Notes under the pieces: model-generated | Told to the model about the DNA's origin: nothing | Databases searched by the model: none | The model's input: only the letters and a program-made list of their open reading frames with translations | In this document: piece after piece, positions 29,337 through 39,651 of the stretch | How the letters are laid out: each line of letters begins with the position of its first letter | Numbering within the stretch: position 1 is the first letter of the stretch | Assembly (NCBI RefSeq): GCF_030253575.1 | Contig: NC_080560.1 | Span: 33,469,501 to 33,533,500 of the forward strand | Length of the DNA stretch: 64,000 nucleotides | From: Rhododendron vialii | Lineage: Eukaryota; Streptophyta; Magnoliopsida; Ericales; Ericaceae | Direction: 5' to 3' | Made by a program: the position numbers and the translations under genes

Positions 29337-29480
29337 TGGGGGCCATTTCAACAGAAATCGTTACCAGCCTTACATTCCCATTCTCTCACCATCCCAACCC
29401 AATTTACCATATCCCACAAGAAAGAGAGGAAAAAAAATGAAAGAACCAAACATTCCAAAAAACAATACAAAACCAGAGCC

Positions 29481-32122
29481 ATGGTTGCAACAATATCACC
29501 ACAACCAAGCTCACAGCTTCTCCACTTCAAAACCACTCACTCAACCTCTCTCCTCTCTCCCTTCCAAGTATCCGTATCCGACGCCAAGACACTCTGGTCA
29601 TGTCCCACCACCACCGGCAGCAGCAGGAGGCGGCAAGTGGCAGCAGCCGCCGGTGGTGTAAGGTGCATGGCGGTGGGGGCAGCCCCGGAGGCGGAGACAA
29701 AGAAAAGGAGTAGGTTCGAGATTCAGACACTAACAGGTTGGCTGTTGAAGCAAGAGCAGCAAGGGGTTATAGATGCAGAGCTGACAATAGTGTTGTCGAG
29801 CATTTCAATGGCTTGTAAACAGATTGGTTCGTTGGTGCAAAGGGCTAGCATTTCTAACCTGACTGGAGTACAGGGCGCTGTCAATGTCCAAGGGGAGGAT
29901 CAGAAGAAGCTTGATGTCGTCTCCAATGAGGTTTATAGTCCATCTCTTCACAACCCCCTAACGTTGTCGTCTGTTTTTAGCTTGAGGAGCTATTATAGTG
30001 TTCAAAAAACTCGAATAATGACTAACCTCTGCATTTCAAAATGGAAGTTCAAAGCAAAAACGTACATTTTTGCCGACACCATAATCCATCCATATTCCAT
30101 AATGAACCGCACCCCCACCATCACCACTACTACGTGCCATAACTTAACACTATTTGGTTCATAACCTGTATTGGTTTGACATTTAGGTGCTCCCACAACA
30201 CTTGTTGAAAACAAAACCACATTTAGCCGTAAGTAAGCTAAACAAAAATTCATAATCAAGACTGCTGCAATTAGCTGAACGAACGCAAGACCCCCCAAAA
30301 GATTTTTTGTACGCAGGCCTCCCATGTATGATGTAAATTCAGCTTTGTTGGACATGTCTATAGTTTCACCTCCAATACCCAAGAATATATGGACCTATGA
30401 TTTGGCACAATTATGCAGGTGTTCTCAAACTGTTTGAGGTCAAGTGGGAGGACAGGGATTATAGCATCAGAGGAAGAGGATGTCCCGGTGGCAGTGGAAG
30501 AGAGCTACTCAGGGAACTACATTGTGGTGTTTGACCCTCTTGATGGATCCTCCAACATCGATGCAGCTGTGTCCACTGGCTCAATCTTTGGAATTTACAC
30601 CCCGAATGACGAGTGCCTTGCTGATGTTGGTGATGATGCCACAGTAAGTCTACACCTCCTATACACAACCTCAGGAAAAAATACAGTGGACGGTGCTTTG
30701 GTTTTCCTTCAAATTTGTCATAGAAGCATTAGTGCATCTACTAAAGGAGTGTCATGGATATAGGCAAGACTTAAACAAATTTTTATCTACAAACCTACCA
30801 ATGCAGATGTGTGGGCAACCTTTCACAATCGGTGAGTCTCACAGTTGCAGGCTCATTTCTTGTGAGAGGTGTGTACAGACATGTGTTCGATAGGTGTGCA
30901 CATAAAGTATGGCAAGACCTATGACAGATAAAAAGATGATAGGACCACCATGGCACATGAGGAGACCCATATTGGGAAAAGAACTAATGTTAAAGTTGGT
31001 GATATGTAACAATCCTCCATTTAAAAGTTGGCCTATGTAGTTTGCGATGATTGCCTCCCATGAACATAAGGATTGATCATAATCAATGATGTAAGTTAGA
31101 GCTATAAACAAGCATAATAATGTCAAGTGGTGAGTTGTTTAATCTTGGGTTACTAAATTAACGAGTCTAAAAAAGTGTTTAGGCTGGGCTTGTAAATTCA
31201 CCCGTTTCCAAATCCATTCAAGCTTAGCTTGTTCACCATTGAGTCCCACACAAGCGTACCTGGAGTAATTTATTTTTTGCATACAATGTACACTTTTAAG
31301 TTGACTTGTATACAGAATAAACCAATCCAAAATGAGCTTTTAACCGGTTAGAACACGTATCGAGGAGCTTGGCTTTGTTTCACAGCCTGCCCTAGTGTTA
31401 GCATATACTAACTAATTGTCCTAACTGTTTGACCAAATGCCTCAATGCAGCTTGACAATGTGAAACAGAGGTGCATAGTCAATGTATGCCAACCAGGAAG
31501 CAATCTTCTAGCAGCTGGCTACTGCATGTACTCAAGCTCAGTCATCTTTGTGCTCTCCATAGGAAAAGGAGTGTTTGCATTCACCTTGGACCCCATGTAT
31601 GGGGAATTTGTACTAACTCAGGAAAACATCCAGATACCGAAATCTGGCAAAATTTACTCTTTCAATGAAGGAAACTACCAGTTGTGGGACGATAAGCTGA
31701 AGAAGTACATGGATGACCTAAAGGACCCTGGCCCTAGCGGCAAGCCCTATTCCTCTAGGTACATTGGTAGTTTGGTTGGAGATTTCCACCGGACTATGCT
31801 TTATGGTGGAATCTACGGGTACCCTAGAGACAAGAAGAGCAAGAATGGGAAGCTCAGGCTATTGTATGAGTGTGCACCGATGAGCTATTTGGCAGAGCAA
31901 GCTGGTGGCAAAGGATCGGATGGCCATCAGAGAGTTCTTGACATCCAGCCAACTGAGGTGAGTATATGACTAATCGTATAAATCTAGAGATGACACAATT
32001 TTCCTTGTGTATCAGCACAATTTCAGACAGTGGTTTTGTTCCTTTTGCAGATTCATCAGCGTGTTCCACTTTACATCGGAAGCGTGGACGAAGTGGAAAA
32101 ATTGGAGAAATATTTGGCATGA
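29481..32122 (+). CDS. FBP: Fructose-1,6-bisphosphatase, chloroplastic
   Basis: Calvin-cycle enzyme hydrolysing fructose 1,6-bisphosphate to fructose 6-phosphate in the stroma. Four exons: 29481-29930, 30419-30643, 31451-31957 and 32051-32122; 417 residues ending EKLEKYLA. An upstream in-frame extension to 29181 is leader; I start at [12 protein letters not shown] because the next ~60 residues form a Ser/Thr/Arg-rich transit peptide ending near GGVRCMAV. The metal/substrate motif [10 protein letters not shown] starts at Asp189. The plastid regulatory loop is present with Cys216, Cys233 and Cys238 (NDEC, QRC, VNVC), equivalent to pea Cys153/173/178, so thioredoxin-f activation is expected. The Cys216-Cys233 spacing is 17, three fewer than in pea. 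The exon 2/3 junction falls inside this loop. [21 protein letters not shown] near the C terminus is also typical. Confidence 0.96.
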
Positions 32123-32786
32123 TTCCAATGCCTATAGCAAGGAGAGTTTGATTTTGGATTTGAATATGTTTGGCAGCAGTTTCTCGAGAAATACAATAAG
32201 TTTTCAGTTAGCTCTTGCCGAATTATTGTGAAATTATCATCAAGGTGAGGTAGAGCATAGTCTACTCCTTTTCAAAAATAATCCTAATGCAATTGCAGTG
32301 TCATCAGATACAAGAAAGAGAAATCTCTAGTTCACACCCAGTCAATCATTTCGCAATCGAACAGATGTTCACATCGAACAGTCTACAATTCACGTGGCTG
32401 TTTTACCTAAAAGATTTGAAGTTTGAATGTCATAAGTAGCCAAGCAACAACAAACATTGATAGAACATGACACATGAGAAGGAACATGAAATACGTATTC
32501 CACAACTTGTCAATACATCAGTATGACTTCATCATATTTTCTCCAGACCTTAATAAGTTCTGCAGATATAACTAGGACATCAAATAACAGAACTAAGAGA
32601 TAATGGTAAGGTGATCAATTGAATGTTTGACTACAATCAATTTTACCTCTGAACATGTTAGAACATTAAGCATCAGTCAAGAATCGGTACTTGGCAGTAT
32701 GTACTGTACCAATACTGTGTCAGTCTAAGCGCAACGTTTACTGTAAAATCAGTCAGTTTTCTGATTTCCAGATCCCTTGTGGAGCT
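32123..32786. other. Convergent 3' flanks of FBPase and the LisH gene
   Basis: About 660 bp between opposing stop codons, AT-rich, presumably both 3' UTRs. No further exon was recognised. Confidence 0.5.
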
Positions 32787-35700
32787 TCAACGATTTTTCA
32801 CTGCAATTCAACAGAATACCATTAATTTCATTCTTCGAATGGAACTAAAAGTTATAAGAGTCATCAACTTGACTGCTTTACTTACTAGGGCTTAAAATCT
32901 TAATGCATTTGGTTGTGGACTTCACAGAAGTGACAGATTCTGGGCCTGTTTGTTCAAAACAGCGAAGTGAGAACCACGTAAAATATACCTATCCAACTTT
33001 TATGCAATGACCAGATGATATCTTTGTACTGTAACTGAAAGAGCACAGTGAATTACAAGACACCTCACTACACAAACAAGTTACACAAATACATCATGCA
33101 AAAAAGGAATGCATTACCTTGTGTATTCATGTCTTTCTCTGAAAGAATTTCTGTCACGGTGGATGAAAGCTCAGACACAACTTGATTAGCTCCCAAATCA
33201 ACATTGCACGGTTCATGCGGGGACCTTTCAGTAAAACATAATACCCAGTTATGAAAATAAAGTTGGATAGTATCAATCAGAAAGTCACATTGCGAAGGAA
33301 AAGAACTTACCCAGAGTGGGAGTTTGAAAAAGTGTCCATAGCCGGCTGGCAAGAAAAGTCCCCGTCAAAATTGAAATCAACCAGAAGCTCACTGAGTGAG
33401 AAATCCCCACCCAAAAAATCCAAATTAGGCAAATCCAAGTCGAACATATCTCCTTCCTTGTCAGATTCAGATAAGGAACTGCCATCACTATTTGGATTTG
33501 CTGAGTTCATTAGAGTGTTCGAACTGTCAAAGTCAAGCCTTCCTTTCACATGATCCCTCATGTTATGCCTTGGCTTGACTGGTGAGGAAGTAGAAATGCA
33601 ACGGTTCCTCTCTATCGAGTAGTAGGTTAAGTGTTTAACTGGGCTCACTCTGATTGTTTCCGAAGATATAACAATGCAATCAGTAGAAATCGTTTGTGGA
33701 GGAGTAACATCGTTTCCTGAAGTAGCAGTGGAAGAATCTTCCGGTGGAGAAGCAGATTTATTCATTTGAGAGGAAGTTGCAGGGAGCGGAGTCTTAGGAA
33801 CAGACAGATTTGTTGGAGGGGACCCATTTTGCTGGTTGAACAAGCACTTGGCAACACTGGATCCTTGAACAGGTGAACCATCACGTGCACGAGGTGATGA
33901 TTGAGCTGCTGAGAAATGTGGAGCATTTTCTTGATTATTTACTGCATTGCTTGATTGTGAAATAGTTTTGGTACCTACAAGAATAATGGATTTTTTAAAA
34001 ACTTATAAGGATCAAAGATGAAAAGTAACTGCAAGGGTTGCTAAAGTTTAGTTGGTGACTTACCTTCGGTTGCAAGAAGATTGGTAGTTAAGTGACCACG
34101 AGACCTCTTTGCAGTTATAGGAGCATCTGGAACATCGTTCGAACCCTTTCTCCTTTTTACAGAAGGTTGATTTGTAGTCGGTGTGCAGAAACTTGACGGA
34201 TTAATTTGACTGACAGAGGGCCTTGATGTTGGCATCATTGCTGGGGTGCTGTACAGAGGCTGACCTGATTAAAAAAAAGGGGGAATAGAAGTCATTGCTC
34301 AAGAAGGTAAAAGAACACATAATTCAGATGATTGCAATGGTTTATGATTAATGAGAAGGAAAGATTCAAAAAGGACAACCATTGGTCAATCAATAATTAA
34401 TGAAAATTACTTGGATAAAAAGTCTCAGAGTATCCTTGGATAAAAAGTCTCAGTGTATCCTATCCTTGTTTTAGAACACCAATGTTTAATTGGAACTTAC
34501 AATACATCCTAATACCAGGCTAAACCATGAACAAGCTTTTCATCGATTAGTTTAGCTCCTGTATTTAGATACTTCAAATTTTTCAAACTACAAGAATTGC
34601 TAATTGCCATCTATGCAAATTTAAAGATCCAATTTTTTTTTGATCGGCAAATTTAAAGATCCAATTGAGAACTACAACCTAAACCATATCATCTTTGCAA
34701 CAACTAATTCACCTGCTTTTAATCTGAATAGGGCTGCATATGTGATAGGGACTCCTATGATCAGACAGATTTTCTTAGGCATTTTGTGTTAATTGGGATG
34801 ATGCTATAGTATAGAATCACATGAAGGAGTGGACCAAATCCAATACAGAAAGGGAAGGAATTTGGCCGTGACCAATGTAATATTGCATGGTTTGAAAGGT
34901 CCACAGCCCAGAAATCAGGTCACAAACCCCTGGAATTTTGACATCTTAAGAAGTGGATACCACTTGGATACCTACCACAGACATCAGCTCAAACCTCAAA
35001 ACTTGAGAACTAAAACAAGGTAGAAAGCAAACTAAGGTTCAACTTGTGCTTCAATGTACAGCAAAAGGTTAAAACTAAGCCTTCTGAGATTGAATGATCA
35101 CAAGTTGGAGACCCATTTCTCGTTTAGCTTAAGCAATGTTTAAAAACACAGATACTCACCCACACAATATAAAAGCACACGTAAATATCAACTACTTTAA
35201 ATAAGAGGAACACCCCTTTTGGCGTGAACAAAAGTTATGAAATCGGCTCACACTTTTCTTTCCCAAAAAAGTTGACAAACATTTTTACAATATAACGAAT
35301 TTCCAATTTGACTTAGGACAAAAGAGAAAAAACGCCCTATGTAATTGCTTGGGAAGTTATCAAATGGGTTTTTCCCTCTCCTCTTCTACGGCTTTCAACT
35401 GGTTCAAGCACACACATCGCATAAGCCTCAAGGCCCTCAAATGCTAGCATAAGTACATGAGTACACAGATATACACATCGATATATAGCCTGAAAAGATA
35501 CCTGCAATCTGGGGAACAAAGGCGGCTGATTTTGCAGCAGCAGATGAAATCACAGACGGTGGTGGAGGGGCATTGCTGCCACTTGCATTGTAAACGTTCA
35601 TCACATCTTGCAAGCCTCGCAGGAGCGTCTGCATCCGGAATTTCTCCTGCTCCAAACGGCACTTCTCTTGATCCAAAATCACTTTTTGTTCCTTCAAATC

Positions 35701-37550
35701 AATGTACTCATCCAATATATCGCTCAAACTCAACAAACTCTTTGGCGCCTACAAAAGCCCAAGTAGTATCTTCATCTACACCCTCCAAATTACCAAGATT
35801 TTGAGAGATCTCAAACAAAAATAAGTGCAACAAAACACACACTTACAGAAATGGGGTAAAAGCCACATTGGGTAAACACACACTTAGATTTTTTTTTCCT
35901 AGATGAACTTTTGTTAGTTTTGCGTCTAATTTTTATGGATTAGTCTAAAAAATAATAAGTTACGACAGAAAATTTTAAAAGTTCGTAAAATGTAAAAAAT
36001 AACCCAAACAAATTTTTAGGATTATATTTTATCTTCAGTGAACTTTTTAAAGTTTTTTGTCATGATTTTTAACATTTTAGATTACTTCAATCGAGACGAA
36101 TCAATAACCCCCAATACTTGACGCAAGACTTATGCAAAAAAATTCAGAAAAATAATCCGATAAAAAATTTGGCCAAACCCAACCGTAAATCTAAATCAAG
36201 TGCACAGACACATCCACAAGTAGGGCTGCAAGGCAGCTCATGGCTCGGCTCGTTAAGGCTCGACCAGTGTTCTAAAAGAAGGATTTAATCACCGATTAAT
36301 AGCCGATTAATCGGAAATTTGGCCTAACCGATTAGATTAATGCCTAGTCGATTGAATTAGTAGGTCGGGAGGTTAATCAGAGTTAGTCGGCGATTAACCG
36401 GCGATTAGTCGGTCAGCATCTAGCGACGATTAGTCGATTAATTGGTTAATGGGCGATTAGTCGGCTATTTGGCGATTAATAGGGGTAAAATTTATAATTT
36501 TGAAAAATCAAAGGGTGTAACTATTATATACTCATACCAGTTTAAGGGCTTCGAATCACAATTTTTAGGGCTTGTTCAACACCCAGTCATCGATTGATCG
36601 ATCTCGGAATCACCTGTCTATCTCTGTGAAATCGTAAAACACGAGATCTCCGAGCCGCCTATCGCCTCTCTCTCTCTCTCTCTCTAATTCAAGATCTCCT
36701 CTCATTCCACGTCTTTACCGACCTCGAACATTAGTTTGTGACACGTTAGTGATTCTAGAAACAAAGTGTAGTAATATTTTTTATTAAATCTTAAAACGAA
36801 GTGTAGTATTGTTTGGTGTATATAAATAAAGTTATTATAATTGGTAAGTGACTAATAAATGAACGGCCCATACCCAGTACCAGCTGGTGTTATAATCATG
36901 TTAACAGTTTTCTGTAAAGGAGAGATTTCTATGTCATATTTGAAAAACAATTGATGTTGATGGATTGATAGATGAATGTTCAATTTTTTATAAGAGTTGT
37001 CATTGGGGAGTATATATTTATATATAAATAAATGAAAACCCGACTAATTGCTACAAGCCGATTAATCGGCGATTAATAGGTCTCGAAGCTCAAAGGTGGT
37101 CGACCGAGCGACGAACGCCGAGCGACTTTTAGAACATTGGGCTCGACTCGTTTAGTAATTGAGCTGAACTCGAGCTTGAGTTTTAGGATCGTTTACTTAA
37201 CAAGCCAAGCTCAACACTCGAGTTTTAGGCCCGGCTCGGCAACTCGTTTGCACCCCATGGACCACAAGCATACATCAAAAGGGTAAAAGATAAACACACA
37301 TGGGTCTTAACTAAATCCACCAAAATACCAACATTTGGAGAGATCTGGCAAACATTTACTGGGAAGATGGAAGATACCTCTTGAACGGGAGACTTGGAAA
37401 TGAGATGAGAGGCCTCGTTGCGAAAAGTGGAGCGAGATTGGGAGTAGTTGTTGTCGGAGAGATATCGGTCGACGATGAAAGCGATCTGGACGGGTGTGAC
37501 CTTGCCTTTGCCGTAGCTTTCTTGTTTTCTCGACTTCGATGACTGCCTAC

Positions 37551-37554
<4 letters not shown>
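32787..37554 (-). CDS. LisH-domain-containing protein, probably nuclear
   Basis: Six minus-strand exons: 37378-37554, 35502-35748, 34064-34264, 33311-33974, 33118-33224 and 32787-32800; 469 residues. Exon 1 holds a LisH-type dimerisation motif (about 20-52: IAFIVDRYLSDNNYSQSRST). Exon 2 holds a predicted coiled coil (about 64-110: DILDEYIDLKEQKVILDQEK) and a proline-rich linker. Exons 3-4 are Ser/Pro/Thr-rich with basic nuclear-localisation-like patches (KRRKG, AKRSRG) and an acidic LDLPNLDF stretch near the C terminus. The layout matches an uncharacterised plant LisH family; a molecular function is not known to me. The last coding exon is only 14 nt (G|TG AAA AAT CGT TGA) and is the least certain part: reading past the exon 5 donor would instead add about 16 other residues. 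Confidence 0.8.
34410..34459. repeat. 25-bp tandem duplication in LisH-gene intron 2
   Basis: CTTGGATAAAAAGTCTCAGA plus GTATC is present twice head to tail, with one G/T difference. Confidence 0.9.
36223..37256. mobile_element. Foldback MITE in LisH-gene intron 1, split by a hAT insertion
   Basis: The outer ends GGGCTGCAAGGCAGCTCATG and CGGCAACTCGTTTGCACCCC are complementary-like and match the family of the short element at 18625-18787. The GCTCGGCTCGTTAAGGCTCGAC arm is interrupted by the 875-bp insert at 36265-37139, after which the host sequence resumes at CTCGACTCGTTTAGTAATTG. Confidence 0.7.
36265..37139. mobile_element. hAT-type MITE, 875 bp, with exact 8-bp target duplication
   Basis: The terminal inverted repeats are CAGTGTTCTAAAAG (left) and CTTTTAGAACATTG (right). 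The 8-bp repeat GGCTCGAC flanks both sides (36257-36264 and 37140-37147). The interior repeats CGATTAATCGG and GATTAGTCGG many times and has no transposase frame. It contains a short CT array near 36667. Confidence 0.88.

Positions 37555-37588
<34 letters not shown>
37555..37588 (-). repeat. (GA)17 array abutting the LisH-gene start codon
   Basis: On the coding strand the array runs directly into ATGGGTAGGCAG, so the last leader bases before the start codon are GAGAGA. It must be transcribed if the start is correct. Confidence 0.93.
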
Positions 37589-37590
<2 letters not shown>

Positions 37591-38390
37591 GGGCTTTTCT
37601 AGAGAGAGAAAGATGGACAGAGTGTGATCTGGGAAGGGGAGAGAGAGCGAAGGAGGAGGGAGTTTTGAGAGAGAGAGAGGTGGAAAACGCGGGAGTGTTC
37701 GAAAATTTTGGAGGAAAGGTTTTTATGGGTTATGGCGGGGCCGGGAGGACTTTAAGCGGTTATTTGGCGCTGTTTTTAATTGCAATTTTAAGCGGTAAAA
37801 CGTAAAACGCGATAAATTGACTTAATTGGGCTTCCAAAGCCTGCAAGAGTTGTGGGTGACCCAGTAGGTTCCTCTTCAGGGTTTTTTTGGACCTTTTTCG
37901 TTTTTGTCCTTAATCAAATTATTTTCGTGTTTTTTCGTTTTGCAACAAACTTTTTTCTCCTATTAATTCGTATCGATTTTTTTGATTTTATCTTAGATAT
38001 TTTTAAAAAATATAAGGGCAAAAAGTAAGAAAAAAAATTTAATTTTCCGATCCTTCTCGTCGAGATGAATCAGTAGTGGTAAAAAATTTGTTGCAAAATG
38101 AACAAATGCGAAAATAATTTGATTAAAGACAAAACAAAAAAACCCAAAAATCTCTTAGCGAAACTTAGCCTAAATATGTGCTGTTGGGTACAGACACGTG
38201 AATAGTTACATGATGCTCTAGTGCATTCCACGATCACGCATTCATATGAATTTCTAATGTAGAGCTCGTTGAGCATCACGGGGAGATGTCCCGAAGACAA
38301 CCTAACTAGTAATTGGTTGTTGAATTTTTACCACCACCGATCCTATTTCAACTTCGAGTTGTGTTTGCCTTGTTTCTATTTCGACTTCAA
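37589..38390. other. 5' flank of the LisH gene
   Basis: The first 150 bp are purine-rich (leader/promoter). The rest is AT-rich with no recognised exon. Confidence 0.4.
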
Positions 38391-38404
38391 GTTTTCAAAA
38401 GTTA

Positions 38405-38982
38405 TTCTATTTTTTTTTTAACGGAAAGAAAACACAAGCTATATTGATACAAATCAGATACAAATTGCGCGGCCCAAAGGCCGAAAAACAACAAAACGAG
38501 AACAAAAAACAAAAAGGAAAGGCTGCTCAGCTTCAATGTTGAACCCAACACTCCGCTCATGGAGGTGGGTGGAAGATCGCCACTGGATCTGGTCCCGCAT
38601 TGGATCTACACAGGGTCTGCATCTTGACGTCTTCATCATCACCGCTAGAGAGCCCAAGAACATCATCTCCTGAATCGATTCAAGAGCCAGCACCCAAATT
38701 TAGAACTCCAGATCTGAGTCTCCGAGTCCAAATATAATGGGAAGAGTGGGAGAACTACTCTCCCGAAAAAGAGAGCCTCAACCATCTCACAACCATAGAC
38801 GGAGGAGAGGAGAGGAGGAGGGGAGAAGATGGGAGGGTAAGAGATGAGGGAGCCGTTGGGGGGGGAGGGGAACAAGAAGGGGGATGGCGGCAGGAGAAAA
38901 AGAAAAAAAAAGGGAAAGAGAGCTTTGTTTCTATTCCTAGAGAGAGAAGCACTCCAGAACCTCCTCCTCCTGTGCCCTGTCT
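38405..38982 (-). mobile_element. Short non-LTR retroelement, minus orientation, with 14-bp target duplication
   Basis: Exact direct repeats GTTTTCAAAAGTTA flank it at 38391-38404 and 38983-38996. Read on the minus strand it starts GCTTCTCTCTCTAGG, runs through a CCTCC-rich tract and ends in a poly(A) tail (T run at 38410-38419). Its interior (CAGATCTGGAGTTCTAAATT; GGCGATCTTCCACCCACCT) matches the element at 4454-5261. No coding capacity. Confidence 0.88.
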
Positions 38983-38996
38983 GTTTTCAAAAGTTA

Positions 38997-39651
38997 AGTT
39001 GGTTAATTCTTTTACAACTTCTGAATCAAAGTACATTGTTAACAAAATACTCCAATTGACATGAACTCGCCTAATAATTGGCTCAACTGGAACTTAGTTA
39101 GTCCATAAGGAATTTCAGAGGCTATCCATAGCCTTGAATTCCAAACGCCCACAACGGGGCTCGAACAAGTTGGCACACATTTTGCTGAAAGAAAGTGCTA
39201 AAAGAGTTAGAGAAGAGCTTTACATTGATCATTTTCATCTTATTTTAGTTGCATTTTCAGCTGGTCAAACAAGTTGGCACACATTCAAAACCAAAATAAT
39301 TAAGAACTGACATGAGGAGTTTGAACAAACAGCCCATCAAGTGTATAGAGACCAAATTCACTATGGTTGAATCGAAATTTGACATTCATTTTTTACTACA
39401 ATTTTGTAGTAGAATTCAGCTATGCAGAAGCAGAACTAAATTTCATCCCATAGATCAAAGACATGAGAGAGATGCTGATTGGTCTAAAATCTCACTACGA
39501 AACAACAATGAGAAAGAAGCACTTGATCATTACAGGAGCATAGAATGTCGAATTTCCACAAAAACCTGCTTACAGCTTTGACTGCTGATAGCTGTTTTTC
39601 TCGCCTCAACTTCCTCCTCCGTGAAATGAGAGAACAACCATACTTCTATGA
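38997..39651. other. 3' flank of TFIIIC subunit 6 gene
   Basis: About 650 bp of AT-rich sequence downstream of the stop at 39652 on the minus strand. It contains the presumed 3' UTR and no other recognised feature. Confidence 0.45.
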
